Shown in pieces: positions 24,238-39,200 of a DNA stretch of 64,000 bases. The DNA is taken from contig JAXDDX010000003.1 of assembly GCA_034670405.1 (NCBI GenBank), positions 5,954,001 through 6,018,000 of the forward strand, in the 5' to 3' direction. This DNA comes from Hoplostethus atlanticus (lineage: Eukaryota; Chordata; Actinopteri; Trachichthyiformes; Trachichthyidae). The notes under the pieces were generated by a model. That model had not been told where the DNA came from. It saw nothing but the letters and a program-made list of their open reading frames with translations, and did no database searches. Each line of letters opens with the position of its first letter. Position 1 is the stretch's first letter. The position numbers and the translations under genes were made by a program.

Positions 24238-27200
24238 GGCCGCCGTGCCCTTCATACTGTTTTATATCTTTGTTTTAACTACTGACAAAACCTTTGAAAA
24301 TCCTCAGTATTCCCCGTACCATCACTCTCTGCCAGATCCTCTGATTCTGTGTTTGAAGAGTCTTCAGCACTCGGGTATTAAAGCTTGGCCTCATGAACAA
24401 AGCAATACTGACAACAAAACAGCATCCTGAAAGGCTTCTCTAGCTTTGTTTTAGTGGTGAGTCCCCTTTCCCTTTCCAAACTGAGTCATGTGCTTACCAG
24501 CATGACGGACGGCTGCACGACCTATCAATCCAAAAAAGTGAGTTAAAAGTCTCCTAACTAACCTCCTAGCAAGCTTCTGATGTGGGCGCAGGAGAAATTA
24601 GTAAATTTGACCAACTTCTCCAACTTTGTTTAGAGAAATGTTCAAGCACAGAGACACATACTGAAATAGCCCTGCTAGTCTGACGGCTCTGCTGCAGCCT
24701 ACCTTCTGGCAAAAATGCTGGGTGGTGATGGCAAAAACTTCCAGGCCCAGCGAGGCCTTCTTCAGTTGGGCCTGGAGGCTCTGGAGCTGCCAGGCCTGCT
24801 GTTCACAGCGCTCCCTGCAGTTGCTGGACCAGAGCCTGGTCCGACTCCTGGGCTCTCTCAACCCGAGCAGCACCACGGCCCACCGCTGTCCGCCCACGAA
24901 CTACAGGGACAGAGACAGAAGAAATATTGACTCATGAGAGGGAGAGACTTTGACTTTTCATTCATTCATTCATCCGTTCCATACCCAATTATTCCTATTC
25001 AAGATCACAGTGGGGCAGGAGCCTATCCCAGCATGCATTGGGTGGAAGGGAGGGAAACACCCTGGACAGGTAACCAGTCCATCACAGGGCGAACAGCAAA
25101 GAGTACTACGAGGTCCAACACATTTGCTGAATTTATTTTAAACATTTGACTCACATTTGTTTACTTTTGTTTTTTAATAATAATGTGCAATCAACCAATC
25201 TTGCTCAATGAATTGCACTTCCTGTGATGATCCAAATGGCTGTAACCTCAACAGTCCATAGCCGATTGCTCTTTCCAACTTACTGTTACTCAGTTGCTCA
25301 CTGTTCTGACCAATCAGCAACAATTTCCTCTCCTGGCTCAAACACTAACACATGTGTGCAGCTACTGTATGTAAAAGTACTTGCACGGGAATCCTTTCAC
25401 CGTGTGTTCAGTTTGCCTGGCCTCTCAGAGAAGGAGAAAACGCTGACTTGTGCGTTGGTAATCTGACCCAGAGGTAATACCTGCAGCAGCTAACCCCATC
25501 CCAGCATTACAGCTAGCTTGGTCTCTATGGCAACAGTAGTCTGGCATGGCTCATGTAATTAAGCGTGGAGAGATAAAAGAGACATTAAGAGAGACAGAGA
25601 GAGGAGGAAGTGCAATACACTATGGTGACGGTCAATACTGATGATAGAAAACAAAGGTGGGTTTACGCAATTGTGGAAGAAATGATGCCTTAACCATTAA
25701 GTGCTATTATGATGAATGCTACTGAATAAGAAACATATCTCACAGTACAACCGGTTCCCTCTGGGTTTAGGAGAGTAACCTTGAAGATCCCTGCCTTACA
25801 CTCTCCCTACATAACCACTGTCTAGGTAGTTCCCACTCAGAGTACTGCATGCGAGTACTTCTCTCCATGCTGCATGTGAATAAACTGAACAAAGAGACGG
25901 GACATCAGAGTTTTATTCAATCAACTGCTGCCTCCTCCTCCTTTTTAGTACCACTCTGAAACAACACACAAACACACACAATGGCAGACATACAAGTGTA
26001 TACACACACTACACACACACACACACACTGACATTTAATATGTAGGCACTCACCGGGGGACTGAGGCTTGGGCGAAACCACTGCAAACCTTTTAGGGGAG
26101 GATGCTGGTAGTTGCACTGCCTCTGCTTCCTTCTGGATCTCCTTCCTCGAGGCTGTTTAGTAAATAGATATCTTCAGTATCTTTGAGAATAATATTTATA
26201 TTTTCAGAATGAGTGCTGGCAAGGCACATAATACTAATCACTTGTATTTGTTTTTGTAGTTACGTTATATCTAAATCCATCGCTGGGTGGATTTAGATGG
26301 ATTAGCCACTACTGTTAATTATAAGTGTTTGTTAATTATAGGCTCTGCAACTCATGTATGTATTGTATAATATTAGAAAGAGAGAAAACAGCGAGTGAGA
26401 TACAGTGCAGTAAAATGACCACTAGCTGGAGTTGCTGCTCCACAGGAAACGTGGCCACTGACATGAGGACGGCCTCGGAAATCCACGCTGTGGCCACTGG
26501 ATGGCTCTGATACATCACATTCACAGTAAAGATGACAACACTGGCACAAAGTGCACTCATAATAAAGACGCCAACATCAGCAGAAGGACTATAAAGTACC
26601 ACTGCTGGGATGCAAAGCCAGCCACAATAAAGATCTCGTTTTTGTGTAAATAATATATTAAATGTCTCACTTCTGAAATTAGGAGAAACTTAAAAAGAAG
26701 ATACGAACCAATCATATTAAAATAAAGAGTAGACCCTGATCAACTTCATGCTTTCTATTGGTTTGAATGTTGGAGACTTGATTCTCTATTAAATTTACAG
26801 TAGTTTTCTATTCTATTTATTTGACACATTTCTCCAAACTAAGGTCCATATTTATAAAACTGTTGACACAGCCATCTAAACCCTTAAAAATTGCAAAACT
26901 AACTGTACATTTTTGCACAAAATACATTTTACAAACATTACACACAACACTCTGCAACCTTCAGAAAAGTCTAATAATACACTTTAATTGTTTTCACACA
27001 AATCAAGTTGTTGGTTACAACAGCAAACTTGTTTGTGGTTTCTTTTGAAGCAAATTGTAATTTATCATGTTCATCAATACTTCACCTCCTTACTGTATCA
27101 CACATGTCAAAAATATTACCAACATAACAATATAACATTACCAAAACTGAAATATTACGTATTATAGTGTAATATGTACAGTTTGCTTACTGCAAAGAAA

Positions 27201-30200
27201 ACATTCATCAACCAATTCCACGTCACCCAAAACATTTACTCATACATGCTGACAAGAACATCAGATATGTAACATTGATGTCTACAGCAGGCCGGTTCTC
27301 TCTGACGCCAAAAAACACAGTTTCTCTCCATTAGTGGCGACTAGCCTGGCCAACAGTTTTAGACCAAGCAGCACAATGACATTCCTAGCAAAGACTCACA
27401 GGCAGGTCCAGTTACATACGCTGCCCACCAGCACCTCTCAACTACCCTGCGCTTCCAACATGTCTTGGCTCCTAAGTGGATTATGCAATACAAGGACACA
27501 GATCAGTAATGAAACACATTGACAACAGTCATTGTTAAGCACTGCCCTGTTTCTCTGTCTTTCTCCAGGTGTTGCCAGTTGCTCTGATCAGCTGCCTTTT
27601 AGGTGCCTTTGGGTGGTGCCTATAAAAGCTCCCTGTGGGGTGGGTGGGGGACAGAGGGGGAGTGATGGCATGCTTCACTGCAGCACGTGGTTCTGCACTT
27701 TTATAACTTTTATTTTCCCTTTTTGGGGAAAGGGGTCCAGCAGTCCAGTTTTTGTGGCTTTATTTACTGGTTTAGTTTTCTTCAAATTGTTTTGGTAGTT
27801 TAAGGGGAGGCACTGGGTCTGAGTTTCCCCCTCTGTATCTGTTGGGCTGAACGTCCTGACCATTATGCTTTTGTGTTTTGGAGTTTGTTTTGATTTGTTA
27901 AAATAAAAAGTTATTGCTGCTTTTCATTGTTGCCTTATGTCCTCCTGCGATGGTGCTGTCATTACAGGCCTGTTGGAGTTTCCTTCAACAGATACTGTAG
28001 AAGGAATATCAATGTGAGAATGTCTGTGGGTGTGAGTGCGTTCTCACGGTGAGGTCTCTGGTTTGTCCAGCCGCCGCGAGGTGTGACAGCGATAAACATG
28101 TACATTCCAATGCTAAGCCACGCCCACCCAGCACATACCCTGACCATGCTATCTCAAGAGTCACGTGATAGCCAGACAGAGTGACCTTGAAAGGGGAGTA
28201 GTGAAGGGGCTAAGTGTGACAAGTGTGTTGTCCCTGCAGATAGTGCAAAGGCTAAATATCCATACACTGCAAAAAAATCTAAAAAAGTCATTCAGCATTG
28301 AGTGTTAAAATCTTGTTTTCCTTAAATAAGTGAAAATATCAGTTTCCAGTGCAGTTTCACTTGTTTTGAGAATTGAAATGTCTTACAATTCTCAAAAAAA
28401 GTTGAACTGCACTGGAAACAGGTGACATGATCTCCCCCCAAGTTGTTTTAGGAAAAGAGGATTTTAACACTCAAAACTAAATGACTTGTTAAGATGTCAG
28501 ACATTTTTTGCAGTGTGCACACAAAAATAGAGCACCGGACATCGATTCCACTGGCGGAGAGACGTACCAAGTGGCGAGCACCGCGGCGGGGGCAGGCTGC
28601 GCCGATGGAGGCTGGGTGCATTGGGAGGCTGAGGGACGCCGCGACTGGGAGCACGGGACGCCGCGCTGGGGGACGCTGTGGCCTTGTGTAGGGGCGTGTC
28701 ATCACTGCCACTGCTGGGATCTGCAGAGTGGGAGGAATGTCCAAGTCAGTGATTTTATCAGACGTTTGAAGGTAGCTACCAAGTGGTCGTACGAGGTTTT
28801 TACGTTCAACATGCAGTCACTTTCACACACAATTGGTATTTTTTCATTTGAACCTGGTGGCCCAGTAAGGTTGATATTACAACTGGTGGAAAAGTGTCAT
28901 TACTCCCTTTGACAGGTGTACAAGCAGAAAAACAGTCTCATCATAGTCTCATCTGGAAGCCTGGTCCATCTTTACGTAACAGGTTCCATTTATTATTATT
29001 TTTAAATACATAGTGTCATGAGTGCATTCATTTTCAGTATGGTTGGCTCCAGAGAAAATCAACTCCTAATCCTGGCAGGGTTAGTGCCAAGCTCTACCCA
29101 CTGACCCATACATCAGTTACCATCACCACCTTTCCTTGGACTGGAGTTTTTCCAAACGGTAGAAATTCATCACGACGAGCAAAAATGAAAAGAGAGATGA
29201 AAACAACTCAATTATTCATCGCTGCTGTTATTAAGCATTGTGCCTCTGGCTGTCTGTGGATATTAAAGGCTTGAGTTCATAGAAAAACTGAGACTGCAGC
29301 GATGAGGAGTCCAACAGCAAAACAACACCAAGAACAAAGAACTCCCCTCCATTCGAATAGGAAGAGATTGTCGTGGTTGATTTATATTAAAATAGGCTTT
29401 TTGCTGTATATTATTTCTTGAGGATGACAGTGGAGTCCAGCACCTTATACACTACTCGTCAGCTAAGACTAGTTAATGAATGCTTGTGAGCCAGAGCTCT
29501 GATGACCTATCATGAAACACTGAGCTCTGTCTCTTCAATCAATAATGTCGTCTAAAGCGCTGACACACACCTATAGGGAACTCTACACGCTCAATGGGGA
29601 AAGAAGGACAAGTCAATGCCCTTGAATTGAAACTGATCACTATTCAGATCGTGGGCTGATTCTGTCGACATATCGGAACGAGCCGAAGGATAATTCAAGG
29701 AGCCTGATAGCGCTGGTAAAACGCAGAGACATTTCAGTCAAGTAAAGACGCAGTGCCTTCTGAAGCCTGCACTGCGTCAGTAACAAGCAATTAGTCACTC
29801 AATTGTCACTTAGATTAACGTACTCATGTGATTTATCAATGAAACAAATCTCGTGATGATTGTTCGACCCAAATTAGACATGGCACGATGAAGGAAGATC
29901 AGTAAGAAAACACTAAACCACTTTTGATCATAAACTGCCCAGAGCCTGTGTGAAACCTCCGGTGGGAGCAGAGCATCTCTCGTTACAGTCAGGGAGTGAA
30001 TTCACCTGGGAGAGTCAGCGGATGCCTTTTTTTTTTCCCCCCCTAAGGCATCCTATAGAAATGGAGGCTTAGGCAGGAAGCTGATTGGCTGAGGGAGACG
30101 GTTGGCGGCTGACTCACATTGGTAAATGTTTGTTTCTACCCTGTACGTACAAATCCATCCACCCTGCGAGCATCCTCTGATCAGTATTACCCCAGATAAG

Positions 30201-33200
30201 GAAAGCCTCTCCTCTATCAGTGGCTGAGAACAAACAGTACAAGAATACTTCTATTTGTGGCAGTGAAATACAATAATCTTTTGTCCCAGTATTTTTTTTT
30301 TGTGTCCCAGTGTTACAGAATCTGGATTCTCCTTTTTATTAAATGTGGAACAGACAAGAGCATAGGAATAAAATATATAACTTATGTTTTTTCTTTTGTT
30401 TGATTCATTTTTTATCACATTTCTTGCTTAATTACATGATATCATGATGAACTGGACTTGAACGCTTCATGTTGCAAGCGCATGGGACACGCTTGAGCAA
30501 CTAGGACATCAATGTGAATTCTGTAATCGATTTTTGGGAATAACTTAGCTTCATTTTAGGCAATGAACAACCTAGTGTACATAACTGGACTGTGAAGAAA
30601 AAGGTCAAGGAAGCCCTTCTATGTCCTTTTATAAAATGGTAGAATATCGTGAAAACAAAAAGGACAGTAAAAATGAGGAGAGGCTTGTTTAGGGGCAGCA
30701 GGGTGGCATATGGAGCCTCTGTCCTTCAACGAGTTCGAGAGGTTCAAGTCCTTGTTTTGGCAAGCAACAACCCTGCTGAAGTGTCCTTGTACAACATATT
30801 GAATCCCTCTCAGTCCAGGGCTCTGTTCTGTAGCTGTGGAGGAGGACAATCAAAAAGAGAATTTCCTTACGGGGGTCAAAAAAGCATCACATTTATTTAT
30901 CATTCATTTTTTAGACAACCTATTGTACATAATTGGACTATGACTGGACTACAGAGGAGGCTGGTCCATAGAAGCAGAGGAGGTTGCTCCTCCTCTATTT
31001 TTGAGAGGCAAGAGGGAGATCAAAATATAAAAAAGAGTAATTGGTTGAAATAAACCATTACCAAATTTCAGTATCATTTATAAAATATTTCTTCTCTCCT
31101 CTTTGGAAAAAAATCCATTATTGAAATTCTGATTAAAATGCTTCAACAGCGACACCTGCAGGGCAGGCAAGAGGGGAAAGGGCAGTCTGTGAAGTGGTGG
31201 TGGGTGTGGGGGGCAGAGGAGGACGGGATCTCTTACATCAATTTAATGTACTTCATTTTTTTTGCTAATCTGTTATTGGCCAAAACACGTAAAATGATGC
31301 TCCAAGGGAGGACGTCCTCCCTAACCAATCAACAACCAGAATACAATATTGATATCGCGTTGGTCCAATGATAATTTCCAAATTTCATCTTCAATTCTCT
31401 ACCACTGTATTGTACGTGAGTGTGACGAACTGGCGGTAAAGCGATAGATAGATTATACAGTAGCATATTAGAAAATAAATTATAATTATATTTAGGCCTT
31501 TTCAACCAGAGGAGGCTGGTCCAAATTTCCTTTTTTCAGATTTTTTTTATCGCGCAGTAGCTAGCTACTTGGGTTAGCCAACGCAACAGTTAGCTTGTTG
31601 CACTGGGCACACACTGGGCATGCGCGTGCCGGTGTAAACAGGAAGCAGATTGTCTGCTCTGCTTAGTTGCAGAAAATGCCGTTATGAAGAACAGCAATGG
31701 CGAAAAGTAAGAGCAGAGATGTCTTTGTTTGGACGGACGACGAAGTGGAACTGTTACCGAGAGTAACAAACGAGTATCAGGCGGTAAACGTGGCGGAGAG
31801 TATAGATTGGGAGTCGTCGCACAGCAAATACAGCGACATATTACCGCGGTACCAGGAGCACTATCCATCGCCAGGGAAGGACACGTCTGACTGATAAGAT
31901 CCAATCAGAAAGCGGACGTGGCTCTCCCACAGCAGCCAGCTAGGGCAGAAACAACAGGTGAGATTGACAGCAAACACAGAGAGATGTAGAAGCAGGGCAG
32001 AAAAGCCTCATTTCTTTTCTTCTGTGCCAGTATATATTTTGTTATGTGTTTGACACAACGTGAAGCAATTGAGCTGTATATATTATTTGTCACAAAGTAC
32101 TTGTCAATTAAATATTTACAGTGGAGCACCTTTATAGTATTATTTAATAATTAATTTAAGAAAGTGTGTGGGTGCCCCCCCAACCGGTCAGCTACCACCA
32201 CAAATAGAATCTAATTCTGTGGGAAACACTGTTTACGCTATGTGTTGTTGAATCTGGTTCATTGTGAAATGTCTTAAATAAATAATAAATAAACAATAAT
32301 TATTATGAGGTGAGTCATTTTTCCCTGCTGCACCGCTACACCGGATCTTAGGGTTCCCCCACCTGCCAAATTCCACTTTAACCCCTGATTATTAGGTTAT
32401 TATTAGGTTGCTAGTTGAATTATTGCTACATTTGAACATAAGAACATAACATAACTTGAACATAAGAAAGTAGAGATAAGTAGCCAACTAGTGTAAAATA
32501 ACATGACGCCGTGGGTTGGTTTTCCTCCTGTCCTCCCCAATTTTTTGAGTCACCAGCCGCCACTGCTGGACTAAGTAAACAGAGAAAGTGAAATGGACAG
32601 GAAAATTAGATCATAAAACATGAGGGAGGCTTCAAACCCCTGTTGTCATGTTAGGCAGAAAGTTTGCCTTCATAGTTTCTAAGCAAAGTATAGATTCCCA
32701 CCCTGTCTTTGGGTCTGCACTGTACATTCACTGCACCTCACATTCTGTATTAGACCTCCCTTTGAGAAGATAGGCCAAAAGAAAAAAACACAACGTGCAC
32801 TAGACAAAATGACCATTTCAGTCACCACAGGGTGATGGACTACAAAGAAAATTATGTCTGGTGGACTATTTTCTTGCAGGATATGACAGGGAAGAGATTT
32901 GGGCTACTTCAACTACTGTGAGGCCTGACTTAAAGTGCCCTGCTTAAAGTTGGATCATAAACTGAACGGTATGCCCAAGGAAAAAGGTACATTTTATATT
33001 GGGAAACACCTTTAGGGCCATTAACAACATCCAGCCACACTGAGTGCAAGTAGCTGAAAACAGACAGGGCTACAGCCTTTCACCACCAAGCGCTACACTG
33101 TACTGTAGGCATACACTGTAAAAAAACAAAATCGTAAAAAAAACGGTCAAACGTCTGGCAGCACAGGGTGCCAGACATTAACTTTCAATTTAAAATAATG

Positions 33201-36200
33201 TGAAAAACCATAATAATAAATACGGTCAAAAGTTTGGCAGCACAGGGTGCCAAACATCAACCGTAAGTTTGAAAGAGTGTTAAAAACCATAATATGAAAT
33301 ACGGTCAAAAGCTTGGCAGCACAGGGTGCCAAACATCAACCGTGAGTTTGAAAGAGTGTTAAAAACCATAATATGAAATACGGTCAAAAGCTTGGCAGCA
33401 CAGGGTGCCAAACATTATCCGTGATTTCAAAATACGTTAATTGACTGTAAAATTACATGCAGATTTGATTTAAGGGAAAACGGCAAAAACATGTATGTTA
33501 AAATACAGTCAAATGTATGGTAGCATGGGATGATGATTTACCATGTTTTCATAATATGTCCAATGACTGTAAAATTACGAGCAAAATATTTTTAAGAAAG
33601 ACGAGAAGAAACTTTAAATATACAATTAACTTTTTATTTTGATATACGATTAATAAATGCATTTTCACAGATTGCCATAAATTTCCATACAAACGCTGCA
33701 ATATCAATACATCCTAACCTATTGATATAGGTAATGGTAAAATTACATATAAAACCCATATAACCCATATACTCAGAAGACGAACATCATACCTAGAACA
33801 TACAGTGAGGCATAACATTACAGTAAAATCTCTGAGTCAAGCAGAACAATTGCATATCAAACTAGAACAAAATTTGTATGCTTCCTTCAGCTTAAAAATG
33901 TCTTCTGCCCCAAATTTCAGACTTCAACAACTTTCACACCATTTAAGCTATCAACGCCGTTCAAACTTTGAATAGTATAGAATAGAATAGTTGAATAGCA
34001 TAGCCTGGAATCATCATTGGTCATTCAAATGTTTGATTACACTTTTACTTTTTCAGCAATCGAATTTCATTTTCAATTTTTTGGCCCCATAGGAATGCAT
34101 TATGAAAAGTTAAGTTCACTTTCGCTTTGACAATGGCTGTCTGTACAAGCCACTAGATGGAGTCAGAGACTGTCAAACCAGGGTCACATTTCACACAAAT
34201 TTTCTTCAGAAATTGTAACTTTTTTAGCCTCATATATGTAATTACATATATGGGGCACAATGTTAACAATGAACAATTAAATTAAATCTCTATAAAATAC
34301 ATTATAGAAGATACATACATATACATTAAACCACATTATATCAAGCTTTGAATACAATCACAGGAGATATTTTCAGCAAGGAAAAACAATATAAAATATA
34401 TATAAATATATATAAAAACAATATTAAATAACACATTGACACAATTTTGGCATACAAATGAATTTCTATGTCCGGGTGTAGGGGTGTGTGAGTGTGTGTG
34501 TGGAGGGGGGTGGGTGGCAAGAAGAAAGTAGCAGGCTCAGGGGTTGATGCTGGAGGTAGCGTTGTACAGCCGGATGGCTGTTGGCACAAAAGAGTGCTTG
34601 AAGCTCCCTTGTACACCTAGGTTGGATGAGACGGTGGCTGAAGGAGCTTCTCAGCCCGTTCATCTCATCATAGAGGGGGTGGGATGGGTTCTCCAAGATG
34701 GATCTGTGTTTAGACCTCTTCCTCCCCTCAGCCACCTCTTCCAGAATGTCCAGGCTATCTCCCACAACTGAGACAGCTTTCTTGATCAGCTTGTTGATCT
34801 TGTTGGCATCCTTTGCCTTGATGCCACCTCCCCAACATACCACAGAAGAGTGCACTGGCCACCACAGTCTGGTAGAACATGCGGAGCAGCCTGTTGCTCA
34901 CATTGAATGATCTGAGCCTCCTCAGGAAGTACAGTCTGCTCTGACCTTTCCTGTAGAGGGCATCAGTGTTGTCTGACCTGTCCAGTTTATTGTTGAGGTG
35001 CACCCCCAGGAACTGGAGGATGACAGGTGGTGGTGGTCGCCTCTTGTTCCGACGGAAGTCCACCATGAGCTCTCATCTTGCTGACATTGAGTTGATAAGT
35101 GTTTCAGCTCCACTCCTAGTATGAATAATGAGAAAAAGGAGAGGGAATGGGTTATCATTGCAGGGTTAACTGAATATAAAGAGACCAGCTATATGATGTA
35201 GACAGCATTAAACCAAGAAATGTAAACAATCTGGCAGCAATTTCTAGAACCTTCTCTTTCTGGCAAAAGATAATTTTTATTAAGATCTAGTAAGAGAAGA
35301 GGGTCCTATTAATTGCCACAAAGTACCACAAACAACCTCAAAGTACCCCAAACTACCACAAAGCATCACAAAGTACCCCAAAGGGTAGCACGAAGTACCT
35401 CAAAACACTGAAAAGACTCCCAGTTAATGATAAATCAGTTTGGGCTGCTTAAAAACATGTACTGTCCCTTTAGGCTTGAATCCATTTCAAGCCATAAATA
35501 TTTGTCAAAGATTATCGTATGGGCAATTTAAATTGCTAAAGAAGCAAAATTGTTCCATGAAAATCTTACAGAGCAAATTGACAAATGTGTGTGTGTGCGC
35601 GCGTGTGTAAATAACGTTCTTCTTAAATAAGCAATATTTGTTTGACTGGCTTCAAACATTCTTTCCACGTAACGTGTTTCGGGAGCTCTGATTGGCTTAA
35701 GGAAACACTCGAAGTTCACTACAAGTCTTCAATTCACTTAACTGGCCTTCACAAGTCTACAAAAAAAACAAAATATCTGATGGACATTAATAACTGAAAA
35801 CACCACCTCTTTGGTGCATACTGGAACTGCAGACATTGCTAAATGAAAATATTGATACGGTGGCCATAACCCTGTGGGTTGATAAAAAAAGGAAGGTTCA
35901 TCCCTCTTAGGTCATTGACTCAGTGTGTCTTTGTGTGTGTATGCACGAGTGAGTGAGTGAGTGAGTGAGTGAGTGAGTGAGTGAGTCGTACTGCTTACCA
36001 TACATGTGTGATTGTGTATGCCTGTGTGTGGTCAGATGGGTAAGTTGAGGTAGGCCTTCTGGTTTGCTGGTGTACCATCATACCAAAGACTGCAGGCTGC
36101 CAACAAGCACATGCAGCTGGGGATATTTTGATCAGTGATGGCAGGGCACTGTTTCTTCTTTTAAAATGTGTTTTATTCCTTCTGTATAACACTGAAAGGG

Positions 36201-39200
36201 ATAGTGCTGAGATCACTGGAGGTCAAAGGGATAAGGATGAAGAAGCTCAAAAAGGATAGACATTTAAGGATAGGTGTGAGAGTGGCAGTGGCAGACCTGG
36301 ACAAAGGAGAGAGAAGAAAAAGATGATAATTAGTATTAAATAACAGTAAATTTGAATCACAATGTTATTTAGTTTAATTGAACTTCTAACTTAGTAGAAG
36401 TTATCTAATTCATTACCTTAAATTCCATACATTGCTATGCTATGTATGTTCATTCTATCAGGATAGTACCTGCTTTGAGCTGAATGGGGGTTCATACAAT
36501 TTTTATGCTGAGAACCAGAATGTGTACACGCATGTGCTGAAAGCTACACAACCCTGTGCTCTAACCTCTCAGATAAAATGCACGTTAAGTATATGCGGAT
36601 GCCTGTGTACAAATGTTTTCAACTTTTCGAAAAAGTACAAAAATCTGCACTGACAATAACAGGGTACACAGCAGCAGATGAAAAAAAGACTGTGTTTCGG
36701 CACTATGCCATCATCAGCATTTTGAATGCTGTAAACACTTTCTTTCCGGTTGCTTGCTGCTCTGCGACCAGAATATAGGAATATTTTCGGTCCGCGGCCC
36801 AGTGGTTGGGAACCCCCGATGTAAACACACGAAGGCACCCGCATACAGGGACATACGACCCGCACACACACTCACTCACTCACTCACTCACACATTTACT
36901 TAATCAGGTTTAATCTAGCTATGATAAGATTGCTAAAATGCATGTGAAAAGCAGACAAGCGCACATTTAGTGCCGCCGTTTGACAAGGAGTAACATTACC
37001 GAAAAACAAAGCACTCTTTGCCTGACAGTCTCTCGCATTGACTGAAGAAATATCATATCAATATCATAGGCTACCGTGGATATCATACTGGATATCAACT
37101 TGCCGCATATACAGTATAACGTTATAGCTTTAGTAAAAATAATACCTTTAGAGGAATGCCAACAAAATAAACAACTAGCTAACTAGTCAAATTACAGTTC
37201 GAGTGAGCATGCAGTTTTCTCTGGCTATTAAATATTTAAATCCAGTCCATCCAATAAGTATACAAATTTGACAGAGATGGTAGAAATAGAATAAAAGTTA
37301 CTTACTTTTTGGCTGGCGTCTCTTCCAAGGTAACGTTACTCCTGCAGCGACTGTTTGCGACGGAGAGAAGACAGGCAAAGAGAGCGCCAAGTTTGAATCT
37401 CAATAGTGTAACGTCATTGGTCGAGCGGGGTGGTTGGGGGATGAGGGAGTTTAGGCCAGGAGCTGTGACCTCTAAGGCCCACCTGTTTAAGCATTTTCAC
37501 TGCAGTTGGTTGTGGAAAGAAAAGTGTTGTAGCAAGTGATAGGCACTGAAAAGCTATAGTACTATGTACAAGGTCAAAATGATCCTGGATTCTTCTTGAT
37601 ATATAGGCCATTGCAAATGACAAGACTGGAGCGAAGTGAAAATGCTATCCTACAGCATAGTCTTGTAGTACATTAAACTCATGCAATTTTAAGGTGTTAA
37701 GCCTGGAAAACAATGCTGGTCTGGCCTTTAAGTGGGCTACAATAATAACACATTAGCCTAAACCCCTTGGTTGGGAAAGCATCGGGGCCAACATATAGAT
37801 ACAGCAGTGGAGGGTAGAGAGCTGATCAGCAACATATAAGCTAAAACATGCATGCATCAGGATCAATGGATCAGAGTACACAACCACAGGCAAGCTTTGG
37901 GTTGATGAGCTGCCATTGTGCTGTTTGCATTGTTGTAATGGACAGTGGATTGTCTTTGCCAGCTTGTAACCCCAAGGGTGCAACATTATGGAGGCACAAT
38001 GTATTGCAATCTAAAAGATGAAAGTCAAAAAAAGTCATTCAGTAGTGGAACTCTTTTTGTCTTGAATTAGTCTTAAAATTAAAAACAAAAATTCAAATGT
38101 CTTCTGTTGAAATCAAGCATGCATGAATAGATCAGACCTTTCATAACAATTCATGACAAAGGGGCATTGTTCTGTTAAGAACATCACTAATTTTGTAATA
38201 TATTTTAGGGCTTTTCAGCTCTATTTGACAGCACAGTGAAGAGAGAAAGGAAAGGGGGAAGAGAGGGGAATGCACAATGCCAGCCCAACTCATAAAGCGA
38301 TGCCCCGCAACGCAACGGTTAATCTTTGGTCTATCTACCTGCAACACATTTACAGTTGTGCAAACAGCTGTTTGTGTTCGCTACTCTGTCTGCAACATCA
38401 TTCTACTGCTGGAAAAATCATCAATGTAGTAATCTACATGTGGCTACACAAATTTACAAATCTGGCAATTTTAAACCTCAAGGAGGTGTCAATTTTATAC
38501 TGTGAGTGAGGCCAATGTTGGTACTAGGTATGTGGCCCAGAAAGACATTTCCTTATAGAGGCCCGTTTGAAAATAAATGTGTGTTAAATGTTTACAAAGA
38601 TAGCTTCAATGTTGCATATGACAAAAAAGTCTTTGAATATTTCCATTATTTATTTGAAGGATTGCCAGGATTGGTATCTGCACTGGGTACTTCTGTGAAC
38701 TATCATTGTCCTGAAAGTATAAATTAAATTTAGGCTTTCACGATGCTTATTTTACTTGTATATGTTCACCTAAAAATGCATATTTGAAGTACAAGTCGCT
38801 CCTGCTGCGATTGCCACGTTGCCACATGATTGTCACGTGCAAAAAAACACTAATACGCATGTCCGCTGAGCAACCAGGAAGTCGAGGAAATTTTTAGCGG
38901 ATGCGCAGGGTGAGCAAGTTCAATAGACATGAATGGGCCGCCATTTGCCGTTTAGTCTCTATGTATTAAACTTCCTTGGCGAGTGCCCCGTTATGTTACG
39001 AAAAGGTAACGTTATTTCTGTCATGTCAACATGTCGAAAAGAAACTCTCATGATGAATGTGTGTGCTAATGATACAACCTTGTAGAAATACAATAATCTT
39101 GTAGAATCACCATCTTTGTCAGTATTGTTGTATTGAGTATTTTTGTCATTATAGTCTCCCATATAATGACTGTGTAATAACAGACAAAATCTGTAAATGT

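Noticed and set aside
24598-24897. Reading exon 24703-24900 wholly in the [13 protein letters not shown] frame as a separate short gene
   Set aside because: The first half of that frame shows no family similarity, while the other frame does up to the C-run, so a frameshift in one exon explains it better.
28448-28744. 98-residue minus-strand frame beginning [12 protein letters not shown]
   Set aside because: It overlaps mtus2 exon 28568-28720 in the wrong frame; the exon's own frame ([20 protein letters not shown]) fits the phases and the human protein.
33113-33480. CRISPR-like array
   Set aside because: The four units are contiguous near-identical 79-bp tandem repeats without unique spacers, in a vertebrate genome.
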